DNA of 64,000 bases from Pholiota molesta (taxonomy: Eukaryota > Basidiomycota > Agaricomycetes > Agaricales > Strophariaceae), in assembly GCA_014925825.1 (NCBI GenBank), contig JACGCK010000030.1, forward strand, positions 124,001-188,000, read 5' to 3'. The position numbers and the translations under genes are program-made. The first letter of the stretch is position 1; every line of letters begins with the position of its first letter. Below the pieces are notes generated by a model. It was given only the letters and a program-made list of their open reading frames with translations, did no database searches and was not told the origin of the DNA. Of the stretch, positions 1-10,973 are shown in pieces.

Positions 1-131
1 GGCTCGTTTCGTGACCGACCTTATAGAGGACTGGCATGGGGTTCAGAAAGGGAGAGATGATTACGGGTTAGCAGTTGTATATTCGAATAGGTGGTGATCA
101 CACCGAAATGACAACTACTTCCGCCTGCTGC

Positions 132-490
132 CTATATGTCATATGAAGTCCAAGTCTCTGGTACTGAATCACAAGCTTTACACTGCTCCCTTCGTAAATG
201 TCCACGCACCCCAGCGAAGGGCATTCCGGATATGCTGTTGGTGTTATTCATGTCAGTATCATTGGCGCCTGAATATAATAATGACTCGCCCTTTTTTTTC
301 TCTCGATAATCCATACCCATACATGATCATCGGTATCGATATGTCGAACCATTGGGCAATGTGTGAACCAAACGTGGTAGGCTTGCTCATAGAAAGCCAC
401 GATTTTCTCGTGATCGCGTGTGGCAAGCGCTCGTCGGTAGTGTGGGACAAGCTCGCGCAAGGCTCTAATTTCGTCCCTGGTCCATGTCAT
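132..490 (-). CDS. Uncharacterised fungal protein, partial model
   Basis: An open minus-strand exon begins near 490 with a charged helix-like stretch (TRDEIRALRELVPHYRRAL) followed by an FYEQAYHVWFTHCP segment. That pattern resembles an N-terminal module I associate with agaricomycete hypothetical proteins. A GTATGG donor follows HIDTDDH at about 321, and a TTCAG acceptor is present near 268. The downstream open stretch to 132 looks coding, but its phase does not join cleanly to the first exon, so either the splice choice is wrong or the gene is broken. The ATG at 490 may be internal and further exons could lie upstream. No function can be assigned. Confidence 0.35.
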
Positions 491-1806
491 TGCGGATGCT
501 GTTTGAGGTAAGATTAATCTGAGATTCTACATATCTATTATAAGTAAAGCAAACCACTTGAGATAATAACTCTAAATGTCTGTTGGTGGCGTTTTGGTCG
601 TGTTGGTGGCCCGTTCGTTGATAAGTGAATACGGGCTTGATATGGGGTTAGAGTACTCTTCGCACCAGCTATCGGCATACAAACGGCAGTATAGAACTGT
701 ACAGTTTATCTACTTCTTGCGTTGCTGGCCGGTATAATTAAAAGGAATCCAGAGCGAAGCAGATGTGATGAGTTGCAAGCGGCAGCAGCCAATCCAATAT
801 GGGATAAATGTCTGCTGAAAAAACATAGATTCTCGTTTGCAACACATTGAGCAGGGTCAATCCCTCCGAAACTTGAGAATAAACATTGTGTTACTCTCAC
901 CAATAGGTCTTTATAAAAAATAGGGACCTTCGTTGTGGCAGTCGCCACATATGGAATAGTCAAATATGTAGAGCCAATACCCACATGAATAATTGTCTGC
1001 TGAATCCCAGCGTCAAAACATGTAAATCGCGTTTATATACACTATTTGACGGTTTCAGGGCACCAAATTTTCAGGATTCAATCTTCGGAATAGTATCTTT
1101 TCATATTTTCATATTGCAAAGATTTCCACATTGAAGGGTGATGTGAAATAAATGTATCGCTTGAATGTAGCACAAGTCTTCTTCAAATTCATATACTAAC
1201 TATGAATGCTCCTTCGATAAACGTTGCTCGGCGGCCCAGGAAAAAAAAAAAAAGCGGCTAGATAGATTATCTATCCCAGAGCATCTCTCTTGTTATATAA
1301 TCATAAAATATGAGTGGATTGTACATTCAGGGAGCAGCATGCTAGAGTTATATGTTATAGCGCTAAGTGACTTCGGCGCTACAAAGGCCCCAAAGAGTCC
1401 TCGATGTAAATCTGTGACACAAATAATTGACTAGCTACTGAAAGCGATTACCCATTGAATCAGTGTTAAGAGGAACCTCAATTTTATATGCTGCATATCC
1501 TATTTGTGTGGCATAACATACTTAACTCTGGGTGCTTGATGGGCGCTAAGACGGCACAAATTCAACCAAGGAACGAACCCGCCAAATTCAATTCAATTTT
1601 TTTTGACGGAAACTCAAAGACACGTAGAGAGGATTCAACAACGGAATCAATTTTTGACACTGAGGCATAAGACAAATCTAAATATGCAGTATTTACAAGG
1701 CGAGCACTACATATCTAGATCTAAAAGTCTGTTTCAAGCGCGAACACAAAATGGTACAAAGATCATTCGACAAATCGGGCCATTGGAAATGCGGTCAAAG
1801 CTGGCA
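491..1806. other. Intergenic stretch, no gene recognised
   Basis: Short open frames occur on both strands but none has splice signals that join them or a recognisable domain. The sequence is moderately AT-rich with a poly-A run near 1,240. The part from about 1,600 may include the 3' untranslated region of the minus-strand gene that ends at 1,807. Confidence 0.5.
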
Positions 1807-2827
1807 CTAGGCAACAACACCACTTCCACCGCCTGCGCCGCTGGGGCCATCTCCGCCGTTAGGGCCTGCCCCACCAGGGCCTCGGTTGAAGTGGGGATAG
1901 ATAGGGCCGGGACGATAGACAATGCGTACAGCTCCTTTGGAGACAGCATCGAAAAAGGCAGCATCTGCTTCCCCCTTCGAGCTGTAACGCAGGTAACACG
2001 CCGCTTTGATACCAACTACGAAAGGGGCAACGGATGCCCTAGCGGTGCATTCAAATCAGTATGGACTTCGAACATGGCATAAATGGCGACATACCAGTTG
2101 GGAAAAACACCGACGCTGGTGCCGACAGTAACTGAGTACCAGCGGACGGATGGGTCGTTGATGTCTACACCAGGAGGAACATCAAGAATCGCACCCTCGA
2201 AGAATGGGAGGGCTGGGGCAGACGAGACTGCGGCAGGTGCAACGAGAGTCTCAGGCTCAACCTGAGGCTCTGACGCCCAGTCAAAAACACTGGGTGTAAG
2301 CACAGCGGCAGAATCTGCCACCTGAGCAGCAGGTGCCGCACCACCAACAGCCTGAACGGGGGCCATAACCGATGCAACCTGGGCAGGAGGTACGATCGAG
2401 GCTGCCGGAGCATGGGTGGTGGTAGAAACCTGAGACGTCGTGGCTGCCGCCCCAGCCCCAGCGGCCGCGGCTGCGGGATCAGAAGGACCTGCTTAGGACA
2501 TAAGTATATGATCTCCGTGAGCGAGTGTGGTTGATACGTACGAGTGGCTACACTAGCTGCACCAGAAAGGGCAGCGTCCCACTGACGCACGTCCCTCGGA
2601 AGAACGAAGTCTAAAGAAAGTTAGAGACGGCTATCAGTAAGTTATCAAATAAAGCCACCATGCCACTTACCGCGCCCCGTTCGGAGCATGATGCTCGTTA
2701 TAGCCAATAGAAGATCAGAGACGTTCAACGGCGGCAGGATGTCCTCAGAGGACATCCCATCACCGTTGTTTTGCGGATGGGTAGTCATTTCGAAAAAAAT
2801 AGGAGTGGGTGGTGGTTCAGCGTTCAA
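1807..2827 (-). CDS. RNase H1 N-terminal (viroplasmin-like) domain protein
   Basis: Four exons (2827-2671, 2610-2542, 2488-2095, 2038-1807) join with GT...AG introns of 60, 53 and 56 nt. All phases agree, giving 283 codons before TAG. Residues 1 to about 200 are low-complexity, rich in Ala, Val, Pro and Thr. Residues about 195-245 carry the RNase H1 N-terminal fold signature: a YSVTVGTSVGVFPNW strand, then after the intron SVAPFVVGIKAACYLRYSSKGEAD and an AAFFDAVSKG helix. The tail is Gly/Pro-rich. The domain is named for caulimovirus viroplasmin and, in fungal RNase H1, binds RNA-DNA hybrids or double-stranded RNA. No RNase H catalytic domain is present, so a nucleic-acid-binding role is an inference. 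The ATG at 2827 was chosen as the first in frame; an alternative Met lies 13 codons downstream. The neighbouring large gene starts 290 bp away in the opposite direction, so they could share a promoter. Confidence 0.82.
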
Positions 2828-3119
2828 AAATTACTGGGTGGTAGTGAGGATATTCCACCTTATATACGCGAATTTAAGGTTCGAGCAAAATCAGGTGGCT
2901 GAGTAGAGATTCGCAAAGCTATCTAGTTCTTGTGGTTCTGAGGGAAGATTAAACCTTATTTCTGGTTGCCTGGGTGTATAGGTCTGTGTATCGAGGCTTA
3001 CAGGCACTTTAAGAAATTTCCCTCAAATATTCCTTCATCGCCTTTCTCCAAATAAGCACTTTGACAAAGTATGTCTCCAATTATATGAATGGATTTAACA
3101 TTCACATGTTATTTTTAGA

Positions 3120-6100
3120 ATGCCCGGCAAGCGCTGGACGGAAACCGCTCAGTTAGCCTTTCTGGAATCCTTAGTCAACGAATACTTGGCAATCAAGCAC
3201 GGCGACAGGAAGTATGGGCCGTTTTGGGTTAAGCTCAAAGATATATGGTTTGAGCGCTGGCCTGAACATCTTGACATGTACCCTGGGAAGGATCTCAATG
3301 AGCTGTCCAAGACTGAGCAGGTAGACGTGGGAGAGGCGATGGAAAAGAGAATCCTTGTACGTTCTATCGTTCATAAATCTGTTCATTATACTGAGAATTG
3401 TATCTATATACAGCAACTCATGACTTGGTTCCGCTGGAAGACTAATGCATCCGCCGTTACTGCCAACGGAAGGGGTCGAACGTCGACTAAGCTCTTGGAT
3501 TGACACGTAAGAAGACGCGCGTGTTGAAGCCACACGAGATGTACAGCAAAAACCATTATGCCGAGAAAGTCCAGCCCCACGTCATGGAAGCCCTGAAGGC
3601 TCACAACGGCGTTCTTTCCGCTGGCGACAGGCTTGCTTTAGTCAACCGGTTGGCGAAGGAGCTCTACGACAAAGAAGATGACGATTTCAAGCAAGGCATC
3701 CTCCAACTGATCGAAGAAAGCAAGGAACATGATGATGACGATGATTTGGATGGTGAGAGGACCCCAGAGCAGTACCTTTCATACGTGTCTTTTGCGCTGG
3801 TTTCCAACTTATCGGATTCTGATGCATTGACTTTTTGATTAGTGCGATCGAGGAGCTACCGCGCGTATTGGGAGAAAGTCTAGACATCTTGGCGAAGCGT
3901 TCAGGATGGTCGTTCACCGTCTTAATGGGTGGGCCGCATCCAATCATGGGAGAAGGCGGCGAGGTAGTTGTCGGAAGGTATGAATTTTCGGTGGAGAACT
4001 GTCCTATTGCTGATTGAACATCGATAGTTTGCATTTTAGTGCCGTACCCAATGTGAAAAACTTCGCTGATGCAACACCAGGCTACGACGATTCCATTTCT
4101 CAGCCGTATGCTGCTTACTTGAAAACGATTTATTGTATGTTCTTTCACGTTTGCTGATTGCGTACGCTACTAATGTGCTTGTCTTTTTCTAGCAGCGGAT
4201 GTTCGAAAATCGCGCAAGATTTCCAAGACGGACACTTCCGAGTCTGCAGGCTGCAATTCCCCGTCCGAAGACACGTCCAGTGCGGAGGCGGACACTTCGT
4301 CTTCCACTATTCCTGTCTCAAGCGAAGCAGTGAACAACAACCAAAAGAAAGCGTCTTCATCCTCGTCAAATGTTCCAGCGACGCAATCATCTAAACCTCG
4401 GGTTGCCTCGGCAAAGGCGAGGAAGCCTGTCGCCAAAGTTACCAATGGTACGTTTTCTAACAATGGTACGTTTTCTAATAATCTAGCAATCCTTTCGTAC
4501 CTCTGATAAGCATACTAGATGAGATGATGGGCCGACGAGCTGATTCTGTGGACCAAGAGCAGGTGGCAGCCCAGGATCCAGGTCAGTAGTCCGATGTCTC
4601 GTTTTGTCTGTCCGAAGTTGACCTACCTCGAACACCCTTCCCCAGGGAGTCCGAACATCAATGAAAATGTGCTCTCCTTGATCGATGATGTCGTATGGCC
4701 ACCAAAACAACATACGTCTCTGATCGGTCCAGCCGGATCTATCATGCATCAATGTTAGTCCTACTTATCATCACTCTGCCATGTTAATCTGATTCATCTC
4801 GTCAAGATTCCAATTATAATGCATCATCCACGGGCCTCGGCTACGGTCCAGCACGCAATAATTGGGGCCAGGACACGTCCTATGATACAGACGGAAATAT
4901 CGTGCATCAAAGTCAGTGTCGCTCATCATCACTCTGCTCTCCTAATTTGACATCAATCTTCAAGACTACGATTTCAATGCATCATCGATGGTCCCTGGCT
5001 ACCGTCCACCTCGTGACAAATCTTATCAAGGCCTGGCTTATGATAGAGACAGAAATGTTGGGCATCAAGGTTAGCATTAATTAACATCGCTCTGTTATCT
5101 TAAACCGAGTCTACTTTCTGACTCTGATTGTCAAGATTTCGATTTCAATACGCTATCGACGGAGTCTGGCTGCGGTTCAACGCGCGATGACTTGAACCAA
5201 GGTGAGCCTTGCTTATTGTCACCTTTCTGTGAAGCATCTTGATCTGACATGGCCGCGAAGGTTTAAATACATCGTCGGCTGGATTATACCTTCCGGAGAC
5301 GTCTGTCAACCCTCTGATAGGTCAACATCAACATCGTAGCTATCGGTACCAAGACCAGGGTCAGCAATACCCTAGCTATCAACACCCGGTCCAGGTTCAG
5401 CAATACGATAGTTATCAGCGCCCAGATCAGCAATACACTAGTCATCAGCACCTTGATCCGCTATACACTGATCATCAAGTTCAGCGCCAGGGTCAACAAT
5501 TCCCTAATCAGCCTACTCAAACATACCAGGGCCAGGGTGTTAATAGGGCCGTCAATGACTTTTCAGCGTTCTTCGATCTCGCGAAGGCAAATTCTATGAA
5601 CGCAAACGCATCAGGCTCTGGACTAGCGCCTCAACCTCAGCCGCTATCGGTTATCGGAGATCAGGTTCAGCCAATCGCATCAGGTGAGTTATTCTTGTGC
5701 GATGACATGAGTTATCTCTTACATGTTACGGGTTTTTTAAGGTTACTTGCCACTCCCGGGTGCTTCGGTATCCTCATCGTCTTCCATTCCTCAACAACCA
5801 CTAGCCACAGTGCAAGTCATTCCCACGGCAGCTAGATCTCTGCCGCCGCCCCAAGGTGCCTCGGAATCACCGGCAATATCGCTCTCTCATCAACCAGTAA
5901 CCACCCAACTCAACACTTCGGGGGCTGGTGCTTCCCCAACGCATCGACATACCAATGCTTCAGTGGCCGATGCTTCCACGCCTACGGATGTAATGGCGCA
6001 ACAACCAAGCCCTCCGGCATGTGCTACAGGCCCCACTCAGAATTCAGAAGTGCCCCAAGAGGCCTCCCCGGTCGCCCAAGAAGATCAGCGTGCAAGGCCG

Positions 6101-7072
6101 GTATTGGCTAGCATAGCCGGCGGCTCAACCAATGGCCGTTTGGTTGATTCTGATGTGAGTTGTGTTCGTAGATTCATTATCACTTCGGTCGCTCATGGTA
6201 AAATCAGGCTGTTCAACATCCGGAATCTCGGCGATCTGGGCGCCCTCTCATTCCGACTAAGCGCCTTGAACAAATGAACAACATCGATGGGAAGAAGAGT
6301 CAACCTTGTGCCACGTCATCGATGGAAAAGGAGAACGTCCCTCCGAACGAGCCTCCGACATGGACTGTTCTTGCTAAGGAAAATCTCCTGCTGCGAGAGC
6401 TTGGCAAGGATTGGGTTGAGTGCGTGGATCTCTGGTTTCGGCTCGAAGAGAAGCTTGGATATGGGGTGATGACTGGAACAAGGGTGCGTCGCATTGACGT
6501 TTCTTTAATGCATTACTTCAATTAATGAGGCCCGTGATAGAATGCCCTCCCCAGCATCGGCATCTGCCCAGAAGAGTGGGGCAAATTCATCATGAAGACT
6601 CGGGGGAGCGTTCGAAATTACGAGACGCAACCAATCATTGCCGATTCAGCGGAATTTGGGCTCGCGTTCATGAAGTGGTGGCATGCCATGCAACCTGAAG
6701 ATCGACAATCGGCGGAAGCGATGCCTTCGCCGATATATGGCCTTCCTGACGGTGCTTGGGCGCCTCTTCTCAAAGCCGGGCCTAATGGGCTCATTTCTGT
6801 GCTTACGATGGCCGTTTGGTGGGGACAAGCCATCCTGTCACGTTCTTCGTATCAAGACGACAGCTCGCAACAATGGTCAGCTTTCGCTGTTGACCTGAAG
6901 TTATCATTGCGAGCAATGCTGCAGGTGGCTCCAGCGCTACCCACAGTGCAGAAGCGCAAGGCACCGGGAGCTAATAGCGCGAATAAGGAGAAGAATGCCA
7001 AACGGTATGTGTTTTAATACATATTTTCACTTGTTCGCTTATTCATGTCATCTAACAAGTGCTCGTTCTTAA
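3120..7072 (+). CDS. Large 15-exon agaricomycete protein, one apparent frameshift
   Basis: Exons: 3120-3356, 3414-3786, 3843-3977, 4040-4134, 4193-4447, 4519-4581, 4646-4753, 4807-4911, 4965-5069, 5136-5201, 5261-5683, 5742-6154, 6208-6483, 6541-7004, 7060-7072. Every junction is GT...AG and in phase, about 1,043 residues in all, except for one break near 3,500. There the frame stops right after KLLD and resumes one base off at LTRKKTRVLKP. One missing T would heal it. The N-terminal part (GKRWTETAQLAFLESLV; later AIEELPRVLGESLDILAKR) and C-terminal part (WWHAMQPEDRQSAE, LLKAGPNGLISVLTMAVWW) match an uncharacterised conserved agaricomycete family I recognise from memory. The middle (residues about 300-760) is Ser/Gln/Tyr/Pro-rich, with duplicated exons 8-10 and a glutamine-rich exon 11. 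The end of exon 4 follows TIY with a split codon. The break could be a sequencing error in a short T run or a recent null mutation. Function unknown; the layout suggests a disordered scaffold or regulator. Confidence 0.78.
4443..4478 (+). repeat. 18-bp tandem duplication across a splice donor
   Basis: Two exact 18-bp copies (4443-4460 and 4461-4478) start CAATGGTACG. Each contains the same GGTACG donor, so exon 5 of the large gene could end at 4447 or at 4465. The difference is six codons in frame without a stop. Confidence 0.8.
4646..5201 (+). repeat. Tandemly duplicated symmetric exons
   Basis: Exons 8 and 9 of the large gene are both 105 nt, both phase 1-1, and align: a DFN/YN-ASS start, a GYGP or GYRP middle, a Y-D-D/R-G/R-N centre and an HQ end. 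Exon 10 (66 nt) repeats the first half, and exon 7 (108 nt) shares the MHQ end. Flanking introns (53-66 nt) are also similar, with CATCACTCTG and GTCAAG or CTTCAAG words repeated, so whole exon-plus-intron units were duplicated. Confidence 0.75.
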
Positions 7073-7408
7073 TTGCTCTTATTGGCGAGAGCATTATTTT
7101 GGTCTACGAGTTATCCTGACTTTCTAGTTTCTTGATCATCGCATGTATGTATGTATGTCTTGTGTTTTTTTTTGTATCTATGTATACCCATATACCCGTC
7201 GTCTATATCTTGATCGCCGACTTCCATGTTTCCGTGCTTCGATCTAGACCTGTTGTATCTCTTGCTTCTTGTTATATCTCATTGTAAACGTGACCTACGT
7301 GCATGGACATTGACTCAATGTATGTATTCTTTCTTTGTGTAACTCATTGCCGTCTTTAATGTATAATATAATATATTTCTTGTTTCTTGAAATCTGTACG
7401 GCCAAAGG
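7073..7408. other. 3' flank of the large gene
   Basis: No gene seen. Contains a GTATGTATGTATGT microsatellite near 7,145 and AT-rich sequence, compatible with a 3' untranslated region and transcription end. Confidence 0.4.
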
Positions 7409-7525
7409 GGATAATGCATCAGAAGTGGAGTATACGCTACAACCAAGCTCGGACTAGCTAGAGAATCATGCATTACCATTGTTGGAGATATTGATGCATC
7501 ATCGGATACGGTGTCAAGACAGTAA

Positions 7526-7573
7526 CAATGCATTATCACCATCGGACAGCAATGCATTATCACCATCGGACAG
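7526..7573. repeat. 24-bp exact tandem duplication
   Basis: Two identical 24-bp units, each starting CAATGCATTATCACC and ending CGGACAG, inside the ATGCAT cluster. Confidence 0.9.
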
Positions 7574-8291
7574 GTCTTCAAGGATAATGCATCATTTATT
7601 AATCCATCTTCTATTAGATGGGCCGACAGCCGGCCTGTGTGATATTGGTTTGGGTAAAACTCATAGATAAGAATGGCCTATTGAACACTACAGGGGGAAA
7701 GTAGATGTTCGTAGTTGCAAATGACCCGAGAGCGAAGATGTTAGTCTTAAAATTAAAGAAAGAAATCTGAACATACAACACTTGTGCTTCGGATTGTGAT
7801 GCATCAATATGCAGTGGCGGGTGCTGGGCCTATCTTCAGTGAATGTTGCATTAATGCTGTGATCAGAGGGGATAACATACCGCTGCATGTGGCCCGGTTG
7901 CATCATGGAGAGAGTGATGCATTACTTACTCCTATTGCAACAATGCATCAATGCATGTCGGCGGCGGGTGCTGGGCCTAATCCTCAGCAAATGTTGCATC
8001 AATATTATACGGTGCTGGAGGATAATATGTTAGGATGATGCATCAGTATTATACCTACATGTGGTGCAGCCATGTCACGGTAAATATACCTTCAGAAAAT
8101 AATGCATCAGTGTTGCATCAGTGTTCACGACATTCTGGGGAGCCAAATGTCTCGATGGGTGATGCATTATCTGGTCTCTGGGTGATGCATCAGTGTTTAT
8201 CGTGTTGAGGGGCACGGGAGCCAAACTTCGGTAATGCATTACAATTTACATCTAAATACATCTTACTACAGAGAGAGAGTGATGCATCGAG

Positions 8292-8419
8292 AGTGATGCA
8301 TCACCGCGTCCACGTTCTGCTAAAGAGCGAGTGATGCATCACCGCATCCACATTCTGCTAGAGAGAGAGTGATGCATCACCGCATCCACATTCTGCTAGT
8401 GAGAGGGTGATGCATCATC
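8292..8419. repeat. 38-bp tandem repeat, three units plus a partial
   Basis: Units start at 8292, 8330 and 8368, with a fourth beginning at 8406. Each begins AGTGATGCATCACCGC, then TCCACRTTCTGCTA and a GA-rich spacer. Units 2 and 3 differ at very few positions. Confidence 0.9.
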
Positions 8420-8849
8420 ATCGTACTAGGTAACAAATGAACGATTCGCTTTCGAGACTCAATTGATCTTGCTAATAATAGAAATACAGCTGGCTCAGTT
8501 GGCATAAAACATAAGGTGCACTGAGAGGAGCGCATCACTGATCATCAATCACAAGAGGCGCACAGCGGGGTGATCAACGCATCAATGAATAAATCAATCA
8601 TGCATCAATCCGGATCAAAGCCACAACTAGAGGCCAGTGAACCGATGCATAACCTAATGCATGGTTTTCCAAAGGTAAGAGGGGGCTCCCACTGAGCACA
8701 GAGGGTATTATACTAACAGCCAATATTGCATCAGGGTTTGTCTACTATAATACACATTGTTGCATTACAGTAACAGGTTCAGGTGGGTCGGCCGCTCGCC
8801 TTGGCTGGCAGCTTGGCATCAGTCACTTGTGACCGTGCTGAGTCAGCAA

Positions 8850-9840
8850 GGGCCTGAACGTCGTTTTCGAAGGCCGGAGCTATACTTCCTCCCTGTCCCC
8901 TCCCTCCCTCCCTCTGACCTCTCCCCCTCTCTTCCCCTCGTCTTCCACTTCCCTTCGCGTGCCAAGGACGACACATGCGACAATGAAGAACCGCGAGCTA
9001 TGCGGCACAACAACAAGCGCCGGCGCTGACGTGGCACGAGGGCGGGCGCGAGAGAGGGCGGGCGGTATGGCGAGACGTCGCGTCGTCGACGTCTCGCCAT
9101 AGGTACGTACTCCTTCTTCTTACCACGGCGCCCATTAACCCCACACCATCCCAGGGCATCATGAGAACGTGGCAGCGCCGCCGCTGGCGATGCCACGTCA
9201 TCAGGCGATGGCGCGTCAAGGGAGTTACCTCGATGTAAGCCCCCCGCCCTGCCATGCGCCTATTCTCTGCTCACACACCTCCAGCTCGCAGGGCGTCGTC
9301 CGCCATATCCCCCGCCCTCTTCCCGGAGCCACCCGTCGCCCGTCGTCGCGCCCTCTTGTCCCGTCGTGCCTCCCCCGTCGAGACGCCTCCTGCGGCCCCG
9401 CCCTGCCTCGTCCTTCCCCAGCGCCCCGTCGACCCCCTGATACTCGCTTCCGCGGGGATCTCGGGAGTGCAGCGGGCCCAAGGCTTGAAAGGCGACGTCC
9501 GGCGCCGAATTGCGAGAACGCCTCACGGGAACGCCGAACGCGATGGCCGCGGTTCCAGCGCAGCGACGATGACGGAACTACGCGCACGCCGAGCGACGCA
9601 CCTGGCCGGGAATGACCCGCCGCAATGACGAACCGCGCGTAGGCCAGGTAAGGTACGCGCTGACGCGAGCAAGCATCGCCGGCGAGCGCGACTGGACCAC
9701 CAACGACGCGTGCGCGTGAGCAAGATGCGCAATAGCCGCTAAGGTGTCGCTGGCGGGCTTAGGACGAAGCATGGGCATGGAGGTGGGCATCCTGGGGATA
9801 TGCGGTGGCCCCTGTTTGTGAGCGTGCGTATGCACGGGGT
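8850..9840. other. CpG-rich tract
   Basis: A sharp rise in G+C with many CG dinucleotides and a CCTCCCTCCCTC run near 8,895. Open frames exist in five or six frames at once, as expected of GC-rich DNA with few stop codons, so none is called as a gene. It ends near 9,840, where AT-rich sequence with GTAGATTA words begins. Confidence 0.7.
9066..9101. repeat. 36-bp palindrome, 15-bp perfect arms
   Basis: The left arm starts TATGGCGAGACGTCG, followed by a 6-nt spacer and then its exact reverse complement. It sits inside the CpG-rich tract. It could form a cruciform or bind a dimeric factor; no gene start is evident beside it. Confidence 0.9.
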
Positions 9841-10196
9841 GATTTGATGCGCAGATTAGATTAAGTAGATCAGGTTTTATGATAAGATAGATAGTATGTA
9901 GATTATCATGTAGATTAGATAAGTTCAATAGACATTCCCTTTTAAGGAATTGCCTTATTTGTCGATTTCCTTTTTAAGTTAGTCTCAAAATTTCAACAAT
10001 TATGGATCTGTGCTGTAGATCTGTTTGGGAACATTTTCTAATTTTAGAGATCATGTGATTGATGCTAGTGTAAGCCAATACCTTATTTGGTCTTAGTAGA
10101 GTAGCCAATCAGCATCCATGACAGTGAATTCAAACTCAGCTAGGCCTACGTCGCCCTGCTAAATCCCAATGCAAATTGGCAGCGTGGATATATCAC
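9841..10196. other. AT-rich intergenic stretch
   Basis: Contains a run of related GTAGATTA/AGATTAGAT words (about 9,850-9,930). No gene seen. Confidence 0.4.
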
Positions 10197-10973
10197 TCAT
10201 GAATGCCAATATGCATGGTCTGATACATGATATTGACAGCACTGGCTGATCTCGCAAAAAGTAGCTTTGAAATTACCAGCATCAGCATCCGTTTCCGACA
10301 TGCACTCGAGGATTGTGGTTCTTCCTTCGACAGTAACATGTCCGAAAAAGAACGCAGAAACTATCCAGAGGCCAATTTTCTCAGTGGCTCTTTCAGCGCC
10401 AATGAAAAACAACTTCGTCAACTTCTGCAGCGTAACGGTGTGATCGATCGTCGGCTGCCTTCGGAGGGCGATGCGGGTATAGTCGTTATAAGTGAGAGGA
10501 TTGGTGATATCGTCCCGAATACTAATGGTTCTATCCATCTTGACTCGAGACCTCTTCACGATTTCGAGATGAGACCATAGGGCGCCGTCCTGAATTCTCA
10601 ATGGCTTCAATACCGCAAAAGATGCGTCAAAGACAGCGGAGTACGTACCCGGGTGTCTTTTGGCTCAAAATACTTGTTGAGCTGCCGTTCTCCGCGTGTG
10701 TCCTGAGGCAGACATCAGTTACCAAAATGCACAGATAGAGTGCTATGCATCACTTACTGTATATAAAGCAAAGACGCTTTGTCCCGCTGTACTCAGGGGA
10801 GGAGGATCACTGGCGGTCAGAATCGTTTGGCCGGACCTAATTACTTTGAAAGAATCGGAGTAGCCAGAGTCGTTGTGCTGTACGGCCACACCCGCCGGTG
10901 GGTCGAAAAACGTTGATTCGGCGACAGGCTGAGGCATGTTGTCTGAGCGATTGGGCAGTAGAGGTGCTGGCAA
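10197..10973 (-). CDS. Uncharacterised protein, tentative two- or three-exon model
   Basis: Two open minus-strand stretches lie close together. One is 10973-10743, beginning MPAPLLPNRSDNMPQP. The other runs from about 10,625 to 10,197 and includes GTYSAVFDASFAVLKPLRIQ. A GTAAGT donor follows FALYT near 10,759 and an intervening exon reads DTRGERQLNKYFEPKDTR. The junction from this exon to the last open stretch needs a one-base frame change that I could not resolve with a normal intron. No family recognised. It may be a decayed gene. Confidence 0.3.

Larger units (their letters stand above)
7409..8770. repeat. ATGCAT(CA) motif cluster
   Basis: The hexamer ATGCAT occurs more than 20 times in about 1.36 kb, usually as GATGCATCA, TGATGCATCAC or AATGCATTA; a random sequence of this length would hold fewer than one. 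Copies are irregularly spaced in most of the tract, with two local tandem arrays inside it. There is no coding frame and no splice structure. It could be a clustered protein-binding region (the core is palindromic), a satellite remnant or a decayed repeat; I cannot tell which. Confidence 0.85.

Noticed and set aside
8292..8419. CRISPR array
   Set aside because: Repeats are contiguous with near-identical spacers and lie in a eukaryotic genome; this is a simple tandem repeat.
9169..9628. Overlapping 120-148-codon frames on both strands
   Set aside because: CpG-rich DNA with few stop codons; no in-phase introns or domain.
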